NCBI GenBank assembly: GCA_903899985.1
Contig: CAIULL010000233.1
Location: forward strand, 1-64,000
Reading direction: 5' to 3'
DNA from: an uncultured Schlesneria sp.
GTDB lineage: Bacteria > Planctomycetota > Planctomycetia > Planctomycetales > Planctomycetaceae
DNA: 64,000 nucleotides
The notes beneath the pieces are model-generated. The model saw only the letters and a program-made list of their open reading frames with translations. It was not told where the DNA came from and made no database searches. Shown in pieces: positions 18,154 to 28,500 of the stretch; within the stretch, counting starts at the first letter, position 1; the number at the start of each line of letters is the position of its first letter. The position numbers and the translations under genes were made by a program.

Positions 18154-19542
18154 ATGATCAATCAGACACGCCGACACTGGATGCAGCAATGCGGGATGGG
18201 ATTCGGTGGCCTCGCACTGGCGAATCTTCTGGGGAATACAGCCTCGGCCGAATCGTCAGGTTCGTCCCATTTTCATGGGCGAGCGAAACATATCATTCAC
18301 GTCTTCCTGAACGGTGGCGTCTCTCAGGTCGACACGTTTGATCCGAAGCCGGAGCTAACTCGTCGAGCGGGACAGATGCTTCCGTTCGAAAACCTGCAGA
18401 CCGAGCGAAAAACGGGTGTGGCATTGCCCAGCCCGTTTAAGTTCGAACAGCATGGCGAAAGTGGAATCCCCGTCAGCGAAATCTTTCCAAACCTCGCTAA
18501 GTGCGTTGATGAGATGACGGTCATCCGGTCGATGTATGCGGAACTTCCCAGCCATGAGATGTCGCTCATGCTGATGAATACGGGAGATATGCGACTGGTT
18601 CGTCCCAGTCTCGGTTCGTGGCTGACGTGGGGGATGGGATCGGTCAACGAGGATCTTCCCGCTTTTATTGCGCTCGTTCCTGGCGGCATGCCAGTCGGCG
18701 GTGCCGGCAACTGGCGATCAGCTTTTCTGCCCGGTTCGTACCAGGGGACTCGTGTCGATACGTCGAACCCCGATCCAACGCGACTGATCGACTTCCTGCA
18801 GAACAAACGGGTCACTTCCGCAGAACAGTCGAAACAGTTCGAATTTTTGCAGCAACTGAATGCGAAACATCTTGGCGACCGACCGGGTGAAGCCGCGATT
18901 GAATCACGTATCAAATCGTTCGAATTGGCGTTTCGCATGCAGACCGAAGCGAGCGATGCCTTTGATGTTTCACAAGAACCAGAACACATTCAGAAGATGT
19001 ATGGGCCTGGGCCACAGAATCGTCAGTTGCTGATGGCGCGAAGACTGATTGAACGGGGTGTTCGCTTCGTACAGACATGGCATGGTGACGGACAACCCTG
19101 GGACAGCCATTCGAATATCAAAGACGAACATCGCAAGGTTGCCAGTGAATGTGATTCGGGTCTGGCCGCGCTAATCATTGATCTCAAACAGCGAGGACTT
19201 CTCGATGAGACTCTGATCCTGTGCACCGGCGAGTTCGGTCGGACCCCGTCCGTCGAAATGGGCCAGGACGGTACCGGAGCCAGCCAGGGTCGCGACCACA
19301 ACCACTGGGGCTTTTCGCTCTGGATGGCGGGCGGCGGAATCAAGAAAGGGACGATCTACGGAGCGACCGACGACTTCGGGTTCAAAGCGGTGGAAAACCG
19401 GGTCTCAGTCCATGATCTTCACGCGACGATTCTGCACCTGATGGGCTACGATCATCAGCGGATGACTTATCGTTACGCTGGCCGTGACTTCCGCCTGACC
19501 GACGTTCACGGTGAAGTCATTCGACCAATCATTGAGAGTTAG
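18154..19542 (+). CDS. DUF1501 domain protein, Tat-type leader
   Basis: 462 residues from the ATG at 18154, which has AAGGA eight bases upstream. The leader TRRHWMQQCGMGFGGLALANLL looks like a twin-arginine signal. The alkaline-phosphatase-like core of DUF1501 is visible as HVFLNGGVSQVDTFDPKP, GEFGRTPS and RDHNHWGFSLWMAGGGIK, followed by DLHATILHLMGYDH. Such proteins are encoded next to PSD1 cytochrome-like proteins throughout Planctomycetes and are thought to be periplasmic metal-dependent enzymes, with no proven reaction. It is separated from its partner by 152 bp that contains a perfect hairpin. Confidence 0.95.
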   Translation: MINQTRRHWMQQCGMGFGGLALANLLGNTASAESSGSSHFHGRAKHIIHVFLNGGVSQVDTFDPKPELTRRAGQMLPFENLQTERKTGVALPSPFKFEQHGESGIPVSEIFPNLAKCVDEMTVIRSMYAELPSHEMSLMLMNTGDMRLVRPSLGSWLTWGMGSVNEDLPAFIALVPGGMPVGGAGNWRSAFLPGSYQGTRVDTSNPDPTRLIDFLQNKRVTSAEQSKQFEFLQQLNAKHLGDRPGEAAIESRIKSFELAFRMQTEASDAFDVSQEPEHIQKMYGPGPQNRQLLMARRLIERGVRFVQTWHGDGQPWDSHSNIKDEHRKVASECDSGLAALIIDLKQRGLLDETLILCTGEFGRTPSVEMGQDGTGASQGRDHNHWGFSLWMAGGGIKKGTIYGATDDFGFKAVENRVSVHDLHATILHLMGYDHQRMTYRYAGRDFRLTDVHGEVIRPIIES

Positions 19543-19627
19543 CACGAAGTTGAACCACAATTCAAGGTTTTGATTCCGATGGCTTCTCGCCAATTGGCGA
19601 CAGGTCGAATCCGATCCGTGCGATATC

Positions 19628-21613
19628 TCATCGCTGGCTTGGATTTGTCAGTCGATAAAACCTTCCATCCTCCGCTCCGCCGAGGAAATCAGGGATTCCA
19701 TTTCCGTTGAAATCGACGGTTGTCGGACTGACGTCGTGGCCTTCGATATTCTGCTGTGCAAGCGTCCCTTCACGTTGAAAACGCCATACGCCATCCTGTT
19801 TTCCCAGTCCGCGATAGAAGTCGGCATTCGCGGAATTGAGCAAGATGTCCAATTGGCCGTCACCATCCCAATCGACCACCGCAATCTTGCGTCGTCCGCT
19901 CGCTCCCGCTGTCCGGTCATTGAAACGTAACGGCTTTTGATTGGCGTCGGTAAAAACTCGTTGGGGTGGTTTGAGTAATAATTGCCCGTTCTGCCGGAAT
20001 CGTTCGAACAGTGCGAAGTACCCTTCCCTGTCCAGGGCCGCGAGATCGAGCAACCCGTCGCCTGTAAAATCGTGGACGACCGGTGTTGTTCGCCATTGAG
20101 TGACAAGCTCTTTGCCTGCCGGTTGCCACCATGTCCACGAGGGCTTTTGTGGGCCAGCCGGCCATTCGACTTGTATTGGTTGGGGAGCAGCCAGTTCAGG
20201 TTTCGTGCGAGTGCCGATGTTCTTCATCCATTGAACTCGGCCTAGAATCGAATTCAGAACGATATCAGGCAGGCCATCCCCATCCCAATCGGCAACGTTG
20301 AGCGTTGTGTATCCCCACTTGGCTTCAGCGGGGCCCTGAACGCTGCCATTCGGTCCCGCCATGATCCTGAAGATGTTTCCGTCGACCTGGAGCCTGACGG
20401 GGGCTGCCCATTTTGGTTGAGCAATCCCAACGCCACTCAGGTTCTCGAAAAACTCAAGGTAACCTGCGGTGTTTCCCGAAACGATATCCATGTCGCCGTC
20501 GCCATCCCAGTCGACACCGCACGGCGTTGCCAGTGCTCCGCATTTCAGCGTGTCGGCTTCTTGTTGAAAGTATCGGGGACGCGCAAAAATGAGCGTCACC
20601 CGAGGTTGTTGATTTCCTTCGTTGCGACTTTGGCGAGTCAGGTTTTCAATAAAAGCAACGCGTCCATCTTCATCGCCGACGATTAAATCCAGATCGCCGT
20701 CTTTGTCCCAGTCGAATGCGATCGGAACAATCATTTCGAGATCCATCTGCAGCGGTGCGTCGTCTGACGTCGTGAGACGCTGTCCAGTCCGGTAGTCAGG
20801 CCTGGTTCTGGAGCCAATATTTTCGAAATAAGTGAAGCCGTCCAGGAACTCTCCACAAAGAAGATCAAGATCACCATCATTGTCGAAATCGGCGAAGTTG
20901 GGAGAAGGACAACCAAACGTATCGATCGGTTTGCCGCCCGCTTCGAGTTTACGCGGAGGTTCGTATTTCGGAACTTGGGTCGTTCCGATATTGCGATGCA
21001 CCAGGACAAATCCATGCAATGGTCCGTTGGTCCATTCACCACGTGAATTGAAGGCGTCATCCCAGCCGTATTCGCTCCAGTCCTCGATTCCGGTTACGAG
21101 ATCGAGTGCGCCATCACCGTCTTCGTCAACGTATCGCCACTGGTTGTGCCGGACTTTCGGGCCTTTTGTCTGTGACCAGCCTGGCTGATAAAAGTCCTTT
21201 CGCAGGGGGAGTTCAATCCGCTGTTGTAAACCAGTTTTCTCAAAGTTCAGGTATTCAAAACCCGGTGTCAGTATCCGGAGCGCGCCGTCGACATAACTTG
21301 GCATCACGTAATGGACCGTGGGGCTCAAGCGACGAGCGGCCTTAAAGACAGGCATCTTATTGGCTGAAGTGTCGCCGGCTGTGTTCTCAAACAGCCAGAC
21401 TCCATTTGACGGCTTATCTGGGCAAGAGACGATCAAGTCGAAGTCACCGTCACCATCGGCATCACAGGGCACCGGCCACGCCCACAGTCCGACGCCAAGA
21501 TCCACCGTCAGCCCCGGATTGTTGTAGGTTATCCTTTCGAGGCCGTCTCCGAATAGCGATTCCGTAACCAACATCACGCATAATGCGGATAACCTAACCG
21601 ATTTTGAGGACAT
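19628..21613 (-). CDS. Secreted VCBS/FG-GAP repeat protein
   Basis: 661 residues with an N-terminal signal peptide (SVRLSALCVMLVTESLFG). Nine DxDxDG-type calcium-binding repeats are visible (DADGDGDFDLI, DEDGDGALDLV, DFDNDGDLDLL, DWDKDGDLDLI, DWDGDGDMDIV, DWDGDGLPDIV, DFTGDGLLDLA, DWDGDGQLDIL, DFNGNGIPDFL), expected to fold as a beta-propeller. It is exported and probably binds surface or matrix polymers. The start at 21613 was chosen because it begins the signal peptide; a TTG 42 bases upstream would extend it. Divergent from the acyl-CoA dehydrogenase with 66 bp between starts. Confidence 0.9.
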   Translation of the reverse strand: MSSKSVRLSALCVMLVTESLFGDGLERITYNNPGLTVDLGVGLWAWPVPCDADGDGDFDLIVSCPDKPSNGVWLFENTAGDTSANKMPVFKAARRLSPTVHYVMPSYVDGALRILTPGFEYLNFEKTGLQQRIELPLRKDFYQPGWSQTKGPKVRHNQWRYVDEDGDGALDLVTGIEDWSEYGWDDAFNSRGEWTNGPLHGFVLVHRNIGTTQVPKYEPPRKLEAGGKPIDTFGCPSPNFADFDNDGDLDLLCGEFLDGFTYFENIGSRTRPDYRTGQRLTTSDDAPLQMDLEMIVPIAFDWDKDGDLDLIVGDEDGRVAFIENLTRQSRNEGNQQPRVTLIFARPRYFQQEADTLKCGALATPCGVDWDGDGDMDIVSGNTAGYLEFFENLSGVGIAQPKWAAPVRLQVDGNIFRIMAGPNGSVQGPAEAKWGYTTLNVADWDGDGLPDIVLNSILGRVQWMKNIGTRTKPELAAPQPIQVEWPAGPQKPSWTWWQPAGKELVTQWRTTPVVHDFTGDGLLDLAALDREGYFALFERFRQNGQLLLKPPQRVFTDANQKPLRFNDRTAGASGRRKIAVVDWDGDGQLDILLNSANADFYRGLGKQDGVWRFQREGTLAQQNIEGHDVSPTTVDFNGNGIPDFLGGAEDGRFYRLTNPSQR

Positions 21614-21679
21614 CAAGACATCTCGATTGGGAAATGTATTTTCTCTGGTGCGCAACCCGGCTCATGATACACTTCGGGC

Positions 21680-22909
21680 ATGAAACCGACGAATACAACT
21701 CCTTTTCCCGATTATAAGATGTCCGAGGATCTTGATCTTTACCGGCTTGATGATCTGATTTCGGCGGAAGACAAGGAACTACGAAGGCGGGTCCGGCATT
21801 GGGTTCAAACCCGGTTTGTGCCGCAGATCAACCGCTGCTGGAACGCGGGGACGTTCCCGCTGGAGCTTCTTCCCGAAATTGCTGAATTGGGCGTTTTTGG
21901 AGCCAATATTCAGGGCTATGGTTGCGCGGGTTGGAGCCCCTTACGATATGGGTTGGCGCTGGCGGAATTGGAACGTGGCGATACGGGCTTACGGACATTC
22001 GTTTCGGTCCAGGGTGCTCTGGCCATGACCGCGATTCATCTATTCGGCAGTGAAGAGCAAAAGCAACGCTGGCTACCCGAGATGGCCCGTGCGCGGAAGC
22101 TGGGTTGTTTTGGATTGACCGAACCACTGCATGGGTCTAATCCGGGCGGCATGGAAACTCGAGCCGTGAAAACGTCGGATGGGTATGAACTGACCGGGGC
22201 CAAGATGTGGATCGGCGGCGGGACACTGGCTGATGTCGCCGTGGTCTGGGCCAAGGTCGACGGAGAACCGGGGCTCGACCCGAACAGTCCCGCTGCTGTT
22301 CGGGGCTTTCTTGTGGAGCGAGGGACACCGGGGTTCAGTGCCTCGGTGATCGAAGGGAAATACTCTTTGCGGATCGGAATCACCTGCCGGCTGGAATTCA
22401 ATCATTGCAAAGTTCCTCACAACGCTTTGCTGCCCGGTACGAAAGGACTGAAATCCCCACTGCAATGTCTGAACCATGCGCGCTATGGAATTGCCTGGGG
22501 GGCAATCGGTGCGGCTAAGGCCTGTTTAGAAGAGGCTCGTGACTATGCACTTCGCCGAATCCAATTCGGTAAACCTTTGGCGTCATTTCAAATGGTGCAG
22601 AGCAAACTGGCGCGGATGGCAACCGAGATTACGAATGCTCAACTGATGGCGTTCAGGCTGGCTCAATTGAAAGAGGCGGGACAAGCAACGTTCGTGCAGA
22701 TTTCGATGGCTAAGCGAAACAACGTAGCGATGGCATTACAGGTCGCTCGTATCGCTCGTGAAATTCTGGGTGGCGTGGGCATTCTCGACGAACATGTTTC
22801 GTTTCGTCACATGTGCAACCTCGAAAGTGTCTATACCTACGAAGGGACTGACGACATGCATCTACTGATTCTGGGAGAGTATCTCACGGGGCTGTCAGCA
22901 TTTGTATGA
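21680..22909 (+). CDS. Acyl-CoA dehydrogenase, glutaryl-CoA-dehydrogenase-like
   Basis: 409 residues, full length. FAD-dependent alpha,beta-dehydrogenation of an acyl-CoA. Landmarks: GCFGLTEPLHGSNPGG (flavin-binding region), KMWIGGGTLADVAVVWAK, RIQFGKPLASFQMVQ, and the C-terminal NLESVYTYEGTDDMHLLILG with catalytic Glu388 in the YEGT context typical of the glutaryl-CoA dehydrogenase branch. The glutaryl specificity is an inference from overall resemblance; no lysine or tryptophan degradation genes stand nearby. Its last 15 bases overlap the 3' end of the convergent VOC gene. Confidence 0.9.
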   Translation: MKPTNTTPFPDYKMSEDLDLYRLDDLISAEDKELRRRVRHWVQTRFVPQINRCWNAGTFPLELLPEIAELGVFGANIQGYGCAGWSPLRYGLALAELERGDTGLRTFVSVQGALAMTAIHLFGSEEQKQRWLPEMARARKLGCFGLTEPLHGSNPGGMETRAVKTSDGYELTGAKMWIGGGTLADVAVVWAKVDGEPGLDPNSPAAVRGFLVERGTPGFSASVIEGKYSLRIGITCRLEFNHCKVPHNALLPGTKGLKSPLQCLNHARYGIAWGAIGAAKACLEEARDYALRRIQFGKPLASFQMVQSKLARMATEITNAQLMAFRLAQLKEAGQATFVQISMAKRNNVAMALQVARIAREILGGVGILDEHVSFRHMCNLESVYTYEGTDDMHLLILGEYLTGLSAFV

Positions 22910-23284
22910 GGCTAGTGCGAGAACGTTATTGTCGGGGTCTTTAAAGAAGGCCATCCATTCCTCTCCACCTGCGCCAAAAGTTCCTTTCTCGTCGCGATAA
23001 ATCAGATGCGGTGCGGAGTCAAACTGGATCCCTTTTGACTTCAGGTTGGCGTATGCCACTTCAATATCCGGGACTTCAAAATACAATACGGCATCGCTCG
23101 CCCTTCCAGCAGCAGAACGTTCCAACAGCAAGCGGGTCGAGCCCAGACGAAAGAAGGCGAGACCGGGCGGATCGTATTGGACGATGAACTCGAGCCCGAG
23201 CTGATCCCGGTAGAACTGAATCGTTCTTGAAAGATTTCCCGATGGAAGGGCGACTTGACGAAGCGGGCCTAGCTTAACTTCCAT
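22895..23284 (-). CDS. VOC (glyoxalase/bleomycin-resistance fold) family protein
   Basis: 129 residues with paired beta-alpha-beta-beta-beta modules: LRQVALPSGNLSRTIQFYRDQLGLEF in the first and VLYFEVPDIEVAYANLKSKGIQF with FFKDPDNNVLAL in the second. The first metal-site His of the classic glyoxalase pattern is not seen in the first strand (Gln instead), so the activity may differ. AAGGAG lies eight bases before the ATG. Ends overlap with the acyl-CoA dehydrogenase gene tail to tail. Confidence 0.85.
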   Translation of the reverse strand: MEVKLGPLRQVALPSGNLSRTIQFYRDQLGLEFIVQYDPPGLAFFRLGSTRLLLERSAAGRASDAVLYFEVPDIEVAYANLKSKGIQFDSAPHLIYRDEKGTFGAGGEEWMAFFKDPDNNVLALASYKC

Positions 23285-23658
23285 CTACGTTTCTCCTTGA
23301 TTTCCTGCAGGCCGCTCAATTGCGGATTATCGCAATGCGCGTTTCATCTTCGATGCAGAATGAATTTTCATGCGCACCGATCATCGGGGGTTTCATTAGA
23401 ACATTTTGAAGCGAACCAATCGGGCTGTCAAATTTTCCTGGGCGATCGCCGCCGCGTCATCGTGCGATTGCAGTTGCTACGCCTTTTGTGACGACCGTAT
23501 GTCGTCTAAATCTTTTCAAAAAGTCTCAACCTGGCGATGTGAAATAAGACGAGTTTGTCCACAAAGAGTTGACAACTCAACGTCAGACGGGTACACAACC
23601 GGATACAGGGACGTTTCTGTTTTGTCCGCCTGAAAAAACTCAAATTAAGGTGTGCCCA

Positions 23659-24285
23659 ATGAAGAAATTGATTTGCATGACGGTTTTAGCAGCATCAATG
23701 GTGCTGTCCGTTGTTGGTAATAACGCGTCGGCGAATCTGATCGTTGGCCCCACTTCCGGTTACAATATTGGTATTGTTGGTGGAAGTGTGAGTAACACAC
23801 AGCCAAGTACTTGGGGAATCCAATTTACGGCGAATCAAAGCTCAAACTTCGTCAGTTTTGACTTTAATCAGAAAGCAGGCCTGACTGGAAGTGACACAGC
23901 AGGAACGATCAACCTGAAGGATGTCACTTCAAGCACAACCATTGACACTTGGGACGTACCTCAAATTTCCGGGCCTGTCGCTGGAACAGTCACTTTTTCT
24001 GGATTCGATGATAGCCTTAAATCGGGTGACATCTATCAACTTGTTTATACACAAACGGCGGGTGCCTACAGTAATGAAGCGCTCATCGCAATTTACAGTA
24101 CTCATTACACACCATATACCAACGCCGATATCACGGTAACGAATGGTATAGAAAACAGTACCACTTCGACTGGCATTTGGTACGCTTTCGGCAATCTCCA
24201 AACCGTTCCAGAACCATCAACGTTCGCCATGCTTGGACTTGGCGGATTGGTTTTGGCGATCAGACGACGACGGACCATTGCCTGA
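23659..24285 (+). CDS. PEP-CTERM sorted exported protein
   Basis: 208 residues. Signal peptide at the start (LICMTVLAASMVLSVVG, then ASA), a serine/threonine/asparagine-rich beta-type middle, and a C-terminal sorting tail: VPEPSTFAMLGLGGLVLAIRRRR, that is PEP motif, hydrophobic helix and arginine cluster. Proteins of this type are processed by an exosortase and linked to the cell surface or extracellular matrix. AAGGTG lies seven bases before the chosen ATG; an earlier in-frame start at 23569 would break the signal peptide position. A terminator follows. Confidence 0.9.
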   Translation: MKKLICMTVLAASMVLSVVGNNASANLIVGPTSGYNIGIVGGSVSNTQPSTWGIQFTANQSSNFVSFDFNQKAGLTGSDTAGTINLKDVTSSTTIDTWDVPQISGPVAGTVTFSGFDDSLKSGDIYQLVYTQTAGAYSNEALIAIYSTHYTPYTNADITVTNGIENSTTSTGIWYAFGNLQTVPEPSTFAMLGLGGLVLAIRRRRTIA

Positions 24286-24318
24286 AATGCGTCCGAATAA
24301 CGGAATCTCATCCTATAA

Positions 24319-24352
24319 AAAGCCGCCCGGGAACTCGGACGGCTTTTTTTGT
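24319..24352 (+). terminator. Intrinsic terminator after PEP-CTERM gene
   Basis: AGCCGCCCG and CGGACGGCT pair across a short loop with one mismatch and are followed by seven T. Confidence 0.85.
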
Positions 24353-24557
24353 TTTGTCGTTCTTGAAAGTCAAATATCGAAATGATTGGTCGCGCCAAAC
24401 TCACCATGACTTCTTCGCGCGCCGGTGACAATTTGCCGAAACGTCGTTTGCTTCACTTTTGTGAGGGAAACGTTGTTACAATGATGGAGAGAGGGCGGCG
24501 TTTCGCTTTTTTCGAAATCGTCGGAAGGTCGGCGCAGCAAATGGTGATGGGTTCACT

Positions 24558-25199
24558 ATGGATTCCCTGGAAAAATCTTTTAACCCGTTGAGATCATTCC
24601 GATGGCCTCGGGCGATCGACATCGCCGCTGCGATCTGGATCTTCGGCGTCGTTGCGGGGATCGTACTGCTTGCCAGGTATAGTTCAGCGCCGGGGCCTGC
24701 GGCAGAACCTCCGCGTTCATGGCCGGCGATCCCTGGATTGCCGCGCCAAACGTCGCGACCCTTACTTTTAATGTTTGTTCATCCGAAGTGCCCCTGCTCA
24801 AGTGCAAGTATTAATGAACTGGCGCGACTTACGGCACGGTGTCGTGATCGAATGGATTTGATTGCGTTATTCGTTGTTCCACCGGGCTGTCCGCCAGAAT
24901 GGCATAAGTCAGCGCTTTGGGAGAATGCAAATGCGATACCGGGATTGCGAGTCATCGATGATCAGGGAGGAATGCTCGCCTCGGCGTTCGGTGTCACGAC
25001 ATCAGGGCACTGTCTCGTTTATGACGCTAAATCAAATTTGATTTTCAGCGGTGGAATCACCTCTGGAAGGGGCCATGAAGGGGACAGCCCCGGTCAAGCG
25101 ATCGTCACAGGAATTGCTTTACATTCAAATGCTGAAGTCTCTCATGAGTGCGCAACTTACGGATGTCCCCTGACAGTCAACGAGCATCGAACAAATTAA
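24558..25199 (+). CDS. Membrane-anchored thioredoxin-fold protein, RedB-like
   Basis: 213 residues. One transmembrane helix (about 21-41), a proline-rich linker, then a thioredoxin-like domain beginning LLLMFVHPKCPCSSASINEL. The active-site position carries Cys78-Pro-Cys80, a CxC instead of the classic CxxC. The overall layout recalls RedB proteins, an annotation used for similar membrane proteins with HPKCPC motifs. An extracytoplasmic redox role is inferred from topology. It stands alone on the plus strand after the terminator at 24319. Confidence 0.75.
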   Translation: MDSLEKSFNPLRSFRWPRAIDIAAAIWIFGVVAGIVLLARYSSAPGPAAEPPRSWPAIPGLPRQTSRPLLLMFVHPKCPCSSASINELARLTARCRDRMDLIALFVVPPGCPPEWHKSALWENANAIPGLRVIDDQGGMLASAFGVTTSGHCLVYDAKSNLIFSGGITSGRGHEGDSPGQAIVTGIALHSNAEVSHECATYGCPLTVNEHRTN

Positions 25200-25510
25200 C
25201 GCGCCGCTGCTTGACCGCCGTCGATCAACCATTGCCATTTTACGAATCAAACAAGAACAATCGACGGTTTCTTCGAAGACGCTAAAGAGGCTTCGCCTCA
25301 GGTCGAAGTCGTACACTCGCTCCGCGAACGGATCGCTGAATTGCAGCTGATGACGACTGGAACTTGAAAGACCTGATGGATCCAACGGTCAATGACGATC
25401 TGGCCTTTCTCTCGGCGGAGCAAGGAGGAGTTTGGTAGAAACCCTGAAACCTGTCTGAATGAACGCACGTTTCAAATTTGCGGAAGGCTTAGGACAGAGC
25501 ACAGCCCGAA
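25200..25510. other. Intergenic region between convergent genes
   Basis: Between the RedB-like gene and the hybrid kinase (tail to tail). It contains at 25206-25228 a degenerate relative of the hairpin at 18033-18062. No gene seen. Confidence 0.4.
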
Positions 25511-28500
25511 TTAGACGTTTGAGATAACGCGCGCCTTGGTTCCCGCGTCGCCTAACGGAATTTCTGACTTCTTCAGGTGGTTCTTCAATGCAATCATCAG
25601 GCGATCGACTTCTCGTATCAGACCTTGAGTGCCGTCCTCCAGTTGCGTCAGCTGTTGCTCATGGCAAATCTGTTCTAACCGCATTGCGGCGTGGTAAGTC
25701 GGTTCGGCGCAAAGATTCGAGACACTCCCTTTAATAGTATGGACTGCTTTGCCTGCCGATTCGCAGTCTTGTTTTGCGACGGCCGACTTCAGGGATGTGA
25801 TCAGGTCCGGGATCGAATTGAGAATCAATTCACAAATTTCATTCACGAATCCGTCGTCGCCTTCAAATCGCTTGAGCGCCGCGGGAAAGTCGAAAACCTG
25901 TTGTTCTGGTACAGCTTCCGTGGATTGTTGAGATTGATGGCTGACTGCCGGGTCGACGGATGCTCGATTGAATTTATGAATCAGAGAACATGCCTTGGCC
26001 ACCGAGGCTTCGTTGATCGGCTTGCTCACGTAATCGTCCATTCCAGCCGCAAGGCAGCGTTCTCGGTCTCCGGACATTGCGTAGGCGGTCATCGCAATGA
26101 TCGGAATATGGCGTCCCGTCAATTCTTCCTGTTTGCGAATGGCCATCGTCGCTTTGAATCCGTCCATCACGGGCATTTGGATATCCATCATGACAACATC
26201 GAACTCGCCCTCCTGCAAGGCGTGGAGCGCCTTTTCACCGTTTTCGACAACGCGGACCGAGTGACCAAGCTTGTTCAGAAAACGAGTTGCCACTCGCTGA
26301 TTGATCAGATTGTCTTCCGCCATCAGGACACGCAACTGCTGGACGGTTGATGGCTCAGGAGTGATTTGACCTGCCGTGAGACCGGCTTGTTGCCGATCAG
26401 TCAGGCCGAGGGTCTTAATGATCGCTTCACGCAATTCTGACTGCTTCAGTGGCTTCAAGAGCGTTGCTGCAATGCCGAGGTCGGTGCAATGTGCACTCGC
26501 ACCCGGTCGATCTGACGATGTCAGCATCATGATGACAGAACGTGCCAGCTCGGGGAACTTTTTCAGTTCTTCAACGAACATGAACCCGTCCATCTTGGGC
26601 ATATGGCAATCGGTCAGGATCAGGTCAAAAGCTTTGTTCTCATTCGCCGCTTTGTGCAATTCGTCAAGTGCTGTCGCGCCGCCATCGGCCAGTGTAGGAA
26701 TCATGTTCCAGCCGAGAAGGACTTCTTCCAGAATGCGCCGATTGGTTGGATTGTCGTCGACGACCAAAACCCGCAAACCCTCGAGTGCCACAGACTGAGT
26801 GGGGTCGCCGGTTTGTTCTGGAGCGACCGTCACTGGCAATTCAATCGTGAAATAGAATGTACTTCCTGCGTTCTCTGCACTGGTTAAGGCAAGGTCACCA
26901 CCCATCAATTGGACAAGCTGTTTAGAAATTGATAAACCCAATCCCGTGCCGCCGTAAGAGCGGGTTGTGGAAACATCTGCCTGAGTAAACGCATCGAAGA
27001 TGAGCGACTGCTTATCTAACGGAACGCCGATGCCGGTGTCCCGTACCGAGAAGTGCAAAACTGCAATTGAATCTGTGCGACTGACCATTTCGACCATCAC
27101 TCCAACTTCACCCTGATCGGTGAACTTGATGGCATTGCCGACCAGATTGACCAGAATCTGTCGCAGGCGTCCAGCGTCCCCGATCAACCAGTCCGGAATG
27201 TCTGTTGAGATGTGCCAGTACAACTCGAGATGCTTCTCATGAGCCCGGGCGGCGAGTGTTTTCATCGTTTCGCCCAGGGATTCTCGCAGCTGAAACGTCT
27301 GGGGATCGAGTTCAAATTTCCCTGACTCGATCTTCGAGAAGTCCAGGATATCATTGATAATTCGCAGCAGTGAATCGGCTGACAGCTTGACACTCTCGAG
27401 AAATTCACGTTGCTCGGTGTTCAATGGCGTGTCAAGGGCCAGATCGGTCATCCCGATAATTCCATTCATGGGAGTACGGATCTCATGACTCATGTTGGCG
27501 AGGAATTCACTTTTCGCTCGATTGGCATGTTCAGCGGCGACAAGAGCTCGCTTGACTGCCGTATCAGAAAACTTGCGTTCGATGCCAAGACTGATTCCAT
27601 CCGCAATGGCCGTTAGCGATTCAAATTCCGTGTCGGACAACGGACGCCACGCATACATTCCCATTACGCCGACGAGTCGGTTGTCAACGATTAGCGGGTG
27701 CCCGGCGAAGGAGATCAGCCCTTCTCGTCGAGCCCATTCCCGTTCTTCCTTTTCTTGGGATTGATGGATCACATCGTTCGTTAAAAAAGGCTTTCGCTCC
27801 TGCGCGATCTTACCAATCTTGAACTGACCGACGCGGATGCGAGCGTGTGTACCATTCAGATGTGTATAAAGGCCTGCACTTGCCTGCAATTCTAACTCAT
27901 CACCTGAATCTGAAATCGTCCAGATCCGAACGAACGCCGCATCGAGGTGCTGTATGATTGATTCTGCACACGACTGCAAAGTCTTCTGCAGAGGACCACT
28001 CGCCGTGAGTGCGATTCCAATCCGGCCCGTCAATTCAGCCAGCATCGTCCGTTCGCTGATGGCTGCGGCAAATCGCTTGCGGTCTGTGATATCGCGGACG
28101 AAGCTTGTGAAGATGCGCCCGGTATCCAGTTCCACTTCGCTGACGGTGAGCTCCGCATGAAAAATGGTTCCGTCCTTGCGTACGCCATCAACCTCGCGGC
28201 CAATCCCAATGACGTGTTTTTCTCCGGTTAACTGGTATCGAGCCAGGTAACCGTCGTGCTCGGTGCGAAACGGTGCGGGCATCAACTTGTTGATGTTTTT
28301 TCCCACGAGTTCTGTCGGGTTGTAACCGAACAGCTTTTCGGTTGCGGGGTTGGCTGATTCGATGATGCCGCGGGCATCGATCGTGATGACGGCATCAACG
28401 GCCGCATCGAGAATCGCCCGTATCCGCTGTTCGCTGTCTCTCAGCGATAGCTGATTTCGAGTGATTTCGGCAGTGCGCTGATAAACTTCGTGCTCAACAA

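Noticed and set aside
18324-18989. 221-codon minus-strand frame
   Set aside because: Antisense to the DUF1501 gene, whose motifs are complete; serine/arginine-rich shadow translation.
25691-26350. 219-codon plus-strand frame
   Set aside because: Antisense to the receiver and HPt part of the hybrid kinase; shadow of a real gene.
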